From: Sulfitobacter sp. F26169L
GTDB taxonomy: Bacteria; Pseudomonadota; Alphaproteobacteria; Rhodobacterales; Rhodobacteraceae
Direction: 5' to 3'
DNA: 64,000 nucleotides
Assembly: GCF_026410285.1 (NCBI RefSeq)
Contig: NZ_JAPMLP010000001.1
Location: 620,001 to 684,000 of the forward strand
The notes below the pieces were generated by a model that saw only the letters and a program-made list of their open reading frames with translations, was not told where the DNA came from and did no database searches. Positions 57,927 through 64,000 of the stretch are shown here, piece after piece (position 1 is the stretch's first letter; each line of letters opens with the position of its first letter). The translations under genes and the position numbers were made by a program.

Positions 57927-58922
57927 ATGCACTATTCCATTCTTGATCTTTGTCCGGTGCCCGAAGGCAGCACTGCTGCGGATGCCATGCGCAACACCGC
58001 CGATCTGGCCCGACATGCGGAAAGTCTGGGCTATTACCGCTACTGGATGGCGGAGCATCATAACATGGCAGGCATCGCCTCTGCCGCGACATCTGTTTTA
58101 CTGGGTCATGTAGCGGGAAAAACCTCGACTATTCGGGTCGGCGCGGGGGGTATAATGCTGCCCAACCACGCACCGCTGACGATTGCAGAGCAGTTCGGCA
58201 CGCTTGCAAGCCTTTATGGTGACCGGATTGATCTGGGTCTCGGGCGCGCACCGGGCGGGGATCATGCGGTCTGGCACGCCTTGCGCCGTGGCCGCACCGG
58301 CGAAGATAATTTTCCTGCCGAAGTGCTGGAACTGATGGGTTATCTGGGTGATGCAGAACCAGGCGCACCGGTTCAGGCGCATCCGGGGCAGGGTACACAT
58401 GTGCCAATCTGGATTCTCGGCTCTTCGTTATACGGTGCGCAACTGGCAGCGCACTTCGGTTTGCCTTATGCATTTGCATCGCATTTCGCCCTCGACGCGC
58501 TGGAAGATGCGGCATATATCTACCGGCGTGATTTCAAACCGTCCGCCTCTCTTGCAGCGCCGAAATTCATGTTGGCGGTCAATGTGATCGGTGCCGATAC
58601 AGATGAAGAAGCGGCCTATCTGCGTACATCGGTACAGCAGGCATTTGCCCGCCTCCGCAGTGGCAAGCCAAGCAAGCTGCCCGCGCCTGTCGATGACATC
58701 GACGCCGAAATCGGCGTGGCGCTGCGGCGCGGGGTGGATCAGGCGCTGCGCATTTCGGCGGTTGGTAGTCGCGAAACCGTGCGCCGGCAACTGGCCGAGC
58801 TGGTAGCGAAATACAATCCGGACGAGCTGATCCTGACGGGGCAGATCCACGACCACGAGGCGCGCAAAAAATCGTTTGAAATTGCAGCGCAGGCGTTGGA
58901 GGAATTGGCGCAAGCGGCCTAG
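57927..58922 (+). CDS. Luciferase-like flavin monooxygenase family protein
   Basis: A 331-aa TIM-barrel oxidoreductase of the bacterial luciferase-like family (FMNH2 or F420 type); this subgroup (MsnO8/LLM, alkanal-like) has no settled substrate. [40 protein letters not shown] and [13 protein letters not shown] are the hallmark segments. The start at 57927 (MHYSILDL) has GAAAGGA 6 nt upstream; the frame is open to 57867 without support. Its stop overlaps the convergent TetR gene by 4 nt. Confidence 0.88.
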   Translation: MHYSILDLCPVPEGSTAADAMRNTADLARHAESLGYYRYWMAEHHNMAGIASAATSVLLGHVAGKTSTIRVGAGGIMLPNHAPLTIAEQFGTLASLYGDRIDLGLGRAPGGDHAVWHALRRGRTGEDNFPAEVLELMGYLGDAEPGAPVQAHPGQGTHVPIWILGSSLYGAQLAAHFGLPYAFASHFALDALEDAAYIYRRDFKPSASLAAPKFMLAVNVIGADTDEEAAYLRTSVQQAFARLRSGKPSKLPAPVDDIDAEIGVALRRGVDQALRISAVGSRETVRRQLAELVAKYNPDELILTGQIHDHEARKKSFEIAAQALEELAQAA

Positions 58923-59536
58923 TCGTCCGGTGAAATCAGCCCCAGACCACGCAGGTAAATTCCGATTCCGGTTTCCAGCAAATCCTCGGGCGGGAAGGGT
59001 GATGCCCGCCCGGGCGAATTGCGTGCGAACAATTCGACAACGCCATGGCTCATTGCCCAGATATGGGCTGAAAACATTGAGGCAGGCGGGCGCTTGTGCG
59101 CCGGAATATGCTGGCTGAGGTCGGTCGCTGCCTGTTCCAGCACAGCGTTTGCGCGGTTTGCCACGCTGGCCAGCGCTGCTGTGCGGTTGACCTGAACGCC
59201 GCTTTCAAACATCGCGATATAATGACCCGGATAGCGGCGCGCAAATGCCAGATAGGCGCGGCCCGTGGCCTCGAACGCTTGTAACGCTGAAGGTTGGCCG
59301 CTTTCGTACGCAAACTGCATCAAATCGCCAAAAATTTCGTAGCCCTGTAGCGCGGCTTCGGCGATCAAATCCTCGCGACCTTCAAAATGGCGATAGACTG
59401 CGGCAGGGGTGACACCCGCCTGCTTGGCTGCTTCTGACAATGTGAACCCTGTGGGTCCGCGCAGTTCGATCAGCTTTAGCGCAGCATCTACCAGCGCCTG
59501 ACGCAGGTTGCCGTGATGATAGCCGCGTTTAGACAT
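58919..59536 (-). CDS. TetR-family transcriptional regulator
   Basis: A 205-aa repressor-type protein. The N-terminal HTH (about 8-55) contains [20 protein letters not shown] and [20 protein letters not shown]. The C-terminal ligand-binding domain is a TetR_C_33-like all-helical region. The start at 59536 begins [10 protein letters not shown], a typical N-terminus, and overlaps the upstream ppk2 end by 8 nt (ATGTCTAA), indicating coupling to ppk2. Ligand and targets are unknown; it could act on ppk2 or on the convergent luciferase-like gene. Confidence 0.88.
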   Translation of the reverse strand: MSKRGYHHGNLRQALVDAALKLIELRGPTGFTLSEAAKQAGVTPAAVYRHFEGREDLIAEAALQGYEIFGDLMQFAYESGQPSALQAFEATGRAYLAFARRYPGHYIAMFESGVQVNRTAALASVANRANAVLEQAATDLSQHIPAHKRPPASMFSAHIWAMSHGVVELFARNSPGRASPFPPEDLLETGIGIYLRGLGLISPDD

Positions 59537-60398
59537 CCCAGATATCAGGCCCGCCGCAAATGGCGCTGTCGATTTCGCCAATCGTATCAGGATCCTTGCG
59601 GGTATACTCAAAACGGTGGAGTACGGTGCGGATGGCATTTAGACGTGCGCGGCGTTTGTCATCAGACCGCACGACCGTCCAGGGCGCATGATTCGTGTGA
59701 CTGCGCGCAAGCGTATCCTGAATCGCGGCGGAATATTCGTTCCACAGGGACAGGCCTTTTACATCGATGCTGGACAGTTTCCACTGTTTCAGCGGATCAC
59801 TTTCGCGCTTCAGCATCCTGCGCAACTGTTCTGCGCGGCCAACGTTAAGCCAGAATTTGAACAGGTGGACACCGTCCTCGACTAACATCTGTTCAAACGG
59901 CTGAACCTGATTGAAGAACTGCGTATGCTCATCGGGTGTGCAGAACCCGAACACCGGCTCAACCACCCCGCGATTGTACCAGGAGCGGTCAAAGAATACC
60001 AATTCGCCGGCAGCTGGCAGATGTTTGATATAACGCTGGAAATACCATTGCGATCGCTCTTCTTCGGTGGGCTTGGCGAGGGCGACCACGTGGGCCGAGC
60101 GTGGATTGAGGTTCATCCGGAAGCGCCCGATTGTACCGCCTTTGCCAGCGGCATCCCGCCCCTCGAAGACCATCGCGATGCGGATACCGTTTTCGCGCAC
60201 CCATGATTGGAGCTTCACCAGCTCGATTTGCAGGGCATCCATTTCGCGTTCGTAAGACTTCCTGCCTTTGCGTGCGCGGTGGGGGTACGTCTCGGATAAC
60301 ACTTCCCCTTTTTGCGCCGATTGCACGGCCTTGCGCACATCATCGGGCGCTTCGGTTTTGAAAAAGGCGCTGATTGCGCCGTCAAATGGCAGCTCCAT
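59529..60398 (-). CDS. ppk2: Polyphosphate kinase 2
   Basis: A 289-aa PPK2-family kinase that transfers phosphate between polyphosphate and nucleoside diphosphates. Walker A is [29 protein letters not shown]-like and [18 protein letters not shown] follow as Walker B and lid elements, and [15 protein letters not shown] and [13 protein letters not shown] complete the domain. The start was set at 60398 because AGGAG lies 7 nt upstream; a TTG at 60428 is possible. It is co-translated with the tetR gene downstream. Confidence 0.93.
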   Translation of the reverse strand: MELPFDGAISAFFKTEAPDDVRKAVQSAQKGEVLSETYPHRARKGRKSYEREMDALQIELVKLQSWVRENGIRIAMVFEGRDAAGKGGTIGRFRMNLNPRSAHVVALAKPTEEERSQWYFQRYIKHLPAAGELVFFDRSWYNRGVVEPVFGFCTPDEHTQFFNQVQPFEQMLVEDGVHLFKFWLNVGRAEQLRRMLKRESDPLKQWKLSSIDVKGLSLWNEYSAAIQDTLARSHTNHAPWTVVRSDDKRRARLNAIRTVLHRFEYTRKDPDTIGEIDSAICGGPDIWDV

Positions 60399-60446
60399 CG
60401 CGGCGCTCCTGTTTGTGTTTTTTTGCAATATGCGATGTTAACAAGA

Positions 60447-61433
60447 TTAACGCAAACCCGCACGCGTAGCGGCACGGTCAATTGCATCTTCGACAGCGTC
60501 GGGGGCAACATGGTGGGGCATGTGGCCGACGTCTTTTAACACCGTCAGAACGGCGCCCTTGATCTGGCGCGCCAGCGGTTCGGAATGGACGGAGAGGGGC
60601 ACGATCGTGTCTTTGTCACCATGAACAATCTCGAACGGCATCTGAAGCCCTTCATAGCGTTTAGACATCTTCACAATGTGGGGACGCAGGGAGTTCACCT
60701 GCTGGGCATTGGCGCGCAGGCTCTCGCGGCGCAGGACAAGGGCCGCGCCGACATATTCTGCGTATCCATCAGGGGCGGGTTGCGGCGCAAAGATGCTTTC
60801 AACGCTATTGTTGATAACCCGCGCGGGAACAAAGGCTGTCAGCAGTGGCACAAGCAATGCACCGCCCCATGTGCTGCCCGTCACGGTATAGGTCCACCCC
60901 AGATCGCCGGGCCAAGGGTTTGACACCGCACCCAGCATCACCACGGCGGCGGTTTCATCCGGTTGGGTCAGCGCCCAGGCCATCGCTACCGCACCGCCAA
61001 AAGAGTGACCCACAACAACAGGGCGGTCAACGCCGACAATTGCCGCCGCTTTTTGCAGCAACTCTGCCTGTTCCAGTGGCGATTCTGCCCGTTTGTTCCA
61101 TGCGCCCGATTTGCCGCGTAAACGGCCGGTCCAGCCCAGTCCGGGACGGTCAAGCATGATGACGCGGTAACGATTTGACACACGATCCGCGAAATTGAAT
61201 GTCCAGTCGCGCACATTGCCGCTGGCCCCGTGGATCAGCACCAGATCGGGCCCGGACCCTGCGATCAGCACATGCACGGGGGTGCCATCCACATCCACCA
61301 CACGCCCCTGCGGCGGGTAGGTGGCGTTTGCAGAAGCTTCACGCGCGCCGGCACGCCACTGAACCACCACGATACATGCCAAAACAATGGCAATGAACCA
61401 AAACATACTAGCTACCGATTTTTTCAATATCAT
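60447..61433 (-). CDS. Alpha/beta hydrolase with N-terminal membrane anchor
   Basis: A 328-aa hydrolase with an uncleaved-type anchor helix (about 10-28, [16 protein letters not shown]). [15 protein letters not shown] is the oxyanion region, [16 protein letters not shown] holds the nucleophile Ser, and [11 protein letters not shown] and KDVGHMPHH supply the Asp and His. Substrate unknown. The start at 61433 overlaps the end of metA by 26 nt; a second ATG at 61406, one base after the metA stop, is an equally possible start that removes the KK before the helix. Probably co-transcribed with metA. Confidence 0.82.
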   Translation of the reverse strand: MILKKSVASMFWFIAIVLACIVVVQWRAGAREASANATYPPQGRVVDVDGTPVHVLIAGSGPDLVLIHGASGNVRDWTFNFADRVSNRYRVIMLDRPGLGWTGRLRGKSGAWNKRAESPLEQAELLQKAAAIVGVDRPVVVGHSFGGAVAMAWALTQPDETAAVVMLGAVSNPWPGDLGWTYTVTGSTWGGALLVPLLTAFVPARVINNSVESIFAPQPAPDGYAEYVGAALVLRRESLRANAQQVNSLRPHIVKMSKRYEGLQMPFEIVHGDKDTIVPLSVHSEPLARQIKGAVLTVLKDVGHMPHHVAPDAVEDAIDRAATRAGLR

Positions 61434-62325
61434 ATGGCGTTGCTTGATAAATTTCCTGAATCCAGTTTCCGTAAAGCAGGTGCGCGTGACTGCGCCAGCG
61501 GTTGACGGGCGGCAAGCTGGGGTTTTCGTCGGGATAGTAATTCACCGGCACGTTGATCTGTGTGCCCGCAGCGATATCACGGTCGTATTCCTGTTTAAGC
61601 GAGTCGCGGTCATATTCGAAATGGTTAAAAACGTAGAGCGCGCGGTGGGCAGCGTCCTCCACCAAGGCCGGCCCGACCTCATCACTTGCCAGAAGCGTCT
61701 TCAGATCCGCAACCGCGTCTACCTCATCCTGCCGGATTTCTGTCCAGCGGGACACGGGGATCACGCAATCATCCGAAAATCCGTTAAGGTAAGGCGATGC
61801 AGGGGCGCGATTGGTGTGACGGAAACAACCAAACGCCTTGGCGTCCAGCATATGCTTTTTTACGCCGTGGAAATGGTTGATCATGGCCATCCCCCCCCAG
61901 CAAACTGCCATGGTGGATTGCACATTTGTCTGGGTCCAGTCCATCACGCGCTCAAGCTCTGCGTAGTAATTTACCTCGTGAAACTCCAGATGTTCGATGG
62001 GTGCGCCTGTGATAATCAGCCCGTCAAATTTTTCGTCCCACACCTCGGATACGGGGCGGTAAAAGCTCTCCATATGTTCGGCGGCTGTGTTGCGTGTTTT
62101 ATGATCCGACATGCGCAGCAATGTCAGTTCGATTTGCAAGGGTGTGGCACCGATCAGGCGGGCAAACTGGTTTTCCGTCTGGATTTTTTTCGGCATCAGG
62201 TTGAGCAACGCAATACGCAGAGGTCGGATATCCTGCAACGCGGCCTGATCTTCGTCCATAACGCTGACGCCCTCGCGGGTCAGAACGTCGTAGGCGGGCA
62301 AGGCGGAAGGTATCTTGATAGGCAT
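61408..62325 (-). CDS. metA: Homoserine O-acyltransferase MetA (predicted acetyl-CoA type)
   Basis: A 305-aa enzyme activating homoserine at the start of methionine synthesis. The nucleophile is Cys142 in MAVCWGGMA, with His235 and Glu237 in [10 protein letters not shown]. Position 111 is Glu in [10 protein letters not shown]. In this family Glu111 is associated with acetyl-CoA use and Gly111, as in E. coli, with succinyl-CoA (established structure-function work). So O-acetylhomoserine is the predicted product despite the usual succinyltransferase name. Length and motifs are otherwise normal. Confidence 0.93.
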   Translation of the reverse strand: MPIKIPSALPAYDVLTREGVSVMDEDQAALQDIRPLRIALLNLMPKKIQTENQFARLIGATPLQIELTLLRMSDHKTRNTAAEHMESFYRPVSEVWDEKFDGLIITGAPIEHLEFHEVNYYAELERVMDWTQTNVQSTMAVCWGGMAMINHFHGVKKHMLDAKAFGCFRHTNRAPASPYLNGFSDDCVIPVSRWTEIRQDEVDAVADLKTLLASDEVGPALVEDAAHRALYVFNHFEYDRDSLKQEYDRDIAAGTQINVPVNYYPDENPSLPPVNRWRSHAHLLYGNWIQEIYQATPYDIEKIGS

Positions 62326-62407
62326 TGGGGGGCTCTTCTTTTCTTCTGGCGAATATCAGAGATAGAGGCAGTGACGTGCGCTCTCAAGTCTGCGCACGCC
62401 GATGTGT

Positions 62408-63256
62408 TCACAGTTTGGCGGTAACAAGGTCGTCAAAATCCTGCGCGCAGGTGACGGCGTGAATTTCATCAGCGCTGACCGTAATGCCGTGGCGCGCCAT
62501 TGCGGCGTAACGTGGCTGGCGGTGGGCCAGCGCTTGCGCATAGGTCCAGCGGATGAACGAATCCGGATCAACTTCGTCCTCCTGTAGTTTGTTTTCGTTT
62601 AGATAATTTTCCCAGACGCGCTCCAGAAACTCGGGTTGGTAAGCCATGGGTTTGGGGGCGCGGTCAAACCGGCGGATCAGTTCCTGGGAGTGTGCCTCGT
62701 CCCCCTTGATCCAGACCAGAAGGCATTGCGCAGAAAGGTTTGCGAGCAGCGGGTCATTATCATCCTCCGGATCGATCCATTCGCAGATCGAACCACCCGT
62801 GTCACAGATGAAATGAGGATAGCCATACAGATCCTGTGCGCGCTGCCTGAACATCTGCGTGTCGTTCAGGGCGGCAATCTCGGCGGTGCGGAACTGCTGT
62901 TGGCGACGGCGGTATTCTTCCATCGGCAGGCCTCCACGCGCCGGATCACCCGGTTTGCCCAGATAGCTGGCAACGGCGGTCAGGTCGTGATTGTGGACGT
63001 TGGGTTCAAGATACATCGCATCGGCGCGTAGCAACTCCGCCAGAAACGGATCACGCATGGCATGTGCAATCAGGTTGTCCTTGATGTGCTGGTACATGCC
63101 GTTGGTGCCGATGCGGTAGTCAACCGAATAGTGAAACCAGCCGCCCTGTTGCACCAGCAGGTTGGATACATGGGTTTTACCCAAGCCCGACATGCCAAAG
63201 AACAGCACGGATTTGCGCGCGCTGGTGTGCCAGCTTTTTGCATCGGGATAGAGCAT
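62408..63256 (-). CDS. P-loop ATPase of unknown function
   Basis: A 282-aa soluble protein with a Walker A motif in FFGMSGLGKTHVSNLL at about 20-35. ICDTGGSICEWIDPEDDNDP follows in the middle and may act as Walker B or a substrate loop. LVWIKGDEAHSQELIRRFDR and WTYAQALAHRQPRYAAMA lie near the C-terminus. Annotated in roseobacters as an ATPase of unknown role (memory, not searched). It is upstream of metA on the same strand with an 82-bp gap and may be part of the same transcript. Confidence 0.75.
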   Translation of the reverse strand: MLYPDAKSWHTSARKSVLFFGMSGLGKTHVSNLLVQQGGWFHYSVDYRIGTNGMYQHIKDNLIAHAMRDPFLAELLRADAMYLEPNVHNHDLTAVASYLGKPGDPARGGLPMEEYRRRQQQFRTAEIAALNDTQMFRQRAQDLYGYPHFICDTGGSICEWIDPEDDNDPLLANLSAQCLLVWIKGDEAHSQELIRRFDRAPKPMAYQPEFLERVWENYLNENKLQEDEVDPDSFIRWTYAQALAHRQPRYAAMARHGITVSADEIHAVTCAQDFDDLVTAKL

Positions 63257-63285
63257 CGGGGCCTCCGCTATAGGGTTAAACTTCC

Positions 63286-64000
63286 CTAGCGCGCGCGCCG
63301 CAGGCGGTCAATCGCGCGCCCGTCGATGATGACAAGACCAAGGGCCAGCAAGGCGAATCCGGCATAGGCGGAATGGGTCAGTGTTTCATCCAGCACCAGT
63401 GCGCCAAGAATGATCGCGATGGGGGCAATCATCAGCGTGACCAACATCAGATTGCCGCTGCCTGCCAGTTGCAGCACACGGTAGTACAGCAAATACGCAA
63501 GCGCTGTGGCCAGCAAGGCGTAATAGCCCACGGCCAGCATGGTGCGGGGTTGCAGATCAAGCCGTATCGGGCCTTCGAAATACCACGCCATCGGGACCAT
63601 GATGCAGGTGGCTGCGGTCAACATACCTGCCGCTGCCACCTGGGGCGGAAGCCCGGTAAGCCGCTTGCGCGCCCAAACCCCTGCAAAAGCATAGGAAAGT
63701 GTACCCCCCAAAACTGCAAGCTGGGCAAGCGAGGTGACATCGAAATGGCGCAGGCTGTCTGCTCCGATCGCTATGACGACACCGGCGAATCCGACTGATA
63801 CGCCAACGGCCTTGCGCGTGGTCAGCCGCTCGTCACTCAGCAGCATTGCAGCGACCAGCACTCCGAAAATGGCAGCGGTTGCGTTGAAGATCGAAGTAAG
63901 ACCGGTGGGAATATAAAGCTGTCCCCATGTCATCAGGCTGAAGGGCAGGGCGTTGTTCAGCAAGCCCATGCCTGCAAATGCGATCCAGACCTGCCGGCCA
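63286..64000 (-). CDS. EamA/DMT-family transporter, truncated by the window end
   Basis: The C-terminal part of a drug/metabolite exporter with ten expected helices; about seven to eight are in the window. GLLNNALPFSLMTWGQ and TSIFNATAAIFGVLVAA are the family core, and FALLALGLVIIDGR is the last helix. The frame stays open to base 64000 (reading ..QVWIAFAG before the Met at 63969), so the true start is outside. It is 29 bp upstream of the P-loop gene on the same strand. Substrate unknown. Confidence 0.88.
   Translation of the reverse strand, partial: GRQVWIAFAGMGLLNNALPFSLMTWGQLYIPTGLTSIFNATAAIFGVLVAAMLLSDERLTTRKAVGVSVGFAGVVIAIGADSLRHFDVTSLAQLAVLGGTLSYAFAGVWARKRLTGLPPQVAAAGMLTAATCIMVPMAWYFEGPIRLDLQPRTMLAVGYYALLATALAYLLYYRVLQLAGSGNLMLVTLMIAPIAIILGALVLDETLTHSAYAGFALLALGLVIIDGRAIDRLRRAR

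Noticed and set aside
61387-62424. 345-aa plus-strand frame opposite metA
   Set aside because: Shadow of metA; metA has full catalytic residues and the antisense product has no motif.

Overview
The window looks like a chromosomal segment from an alphaproteobacterium of the Rhodobacteraceae, probably the roseobacter group. This rests on gene content and order: sciP next to ctrA, the frr-uppS-cdsA-dxr-rseP-bamA-ompH-fabZ-lpxA-lpxI-lpxB envelope run, Hint-domain RTX proteins, sarcosine/dimethylglycine dehydrogenase-like proteins and a typical roseobacter intergenic repeat. The placement is inference; no rRNA is present to test it. I saw no tRNA or rRNA genes, no CRISPR array and no insertion sequence. 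Genes are densely packed, with many ATGA 4-nt start/stop overlaps and three convergent pairs whose stop codons overlap by 4 nt.

Layout. 1-5.7 kb: a secreted-type giant (five cadherin-like repeats, a long RTX Ca-binding region, a C-terminal Hint domain) and a small stand-alone Hint paralogue. 5.7-12.8 kb: two paralogous FAD/aminomethyltransferase dehydrogenases around a DUF2254 membrane protein, with a MocA-like nucleotidyltransferase. 12.8-21.2 kb: a CorC/HlyC-type CBS protein, xerD with a secreted Ala-rich protein and a 50-aa membrane peptide, aroK-aroB, ssb and a lytic transglycosylase. 21.2-27.1 kb: an oligopeptide-type ABC importer lacking an adjacent binding-protein gene, and an AraC-type regulator. 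27.2-40.5 kb: miaA, pyrH, frr, then isoprenoid, phospholipid, outer-membrane and lipid A biogenesis. 40.5-47.2 kb: mnmA, the cell-cycle regulators sciP and ctrA, ligA and recG. 47.2-53.9 kb: a small ORF followed by a strongly folded terminated RNA, an Fe-S scaffold protein, hisI, gluQRS, a methyltransferase, trmFO, a di-heme peroxidase-like protein and a crotonase. 53.9-64 kb: a thioesterase, a DUF1127/MocR divergent pair, rplM-rpsI, a luciferase-like oxidoreductase, TetR, PPK2, a hydrolase, metA, a P-loop protein and a truncated EamA transporter.

Most of the window is housekeeping. The strongest candidates for something undescribed are: (1) a four-helix-junction RNA fold at 47447-47552, between a 42-aa ORF and a strong terminator; (2) near-identical CtrA-box-like sites in front of both sciP and ctrA, plus a perfect TTAA-N7-TTAA site before a 43-aa membrane peptide next to bamA; (3) repeated ATTGT/ACAAT operator-like dyads between the MocR regulator and its DUF1127 neighbour; and (4) residue-level oddities: a di-heme peroxidase with Ser for the first heme Cys, a crotonase lacking both catalytic Glu, and a MetA with Glu111, which predicts acetyl- rather than succinyl-CoA use.

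All coordinates, motifs and folds were read by eye. No database search, folding program or codon statistics were run.
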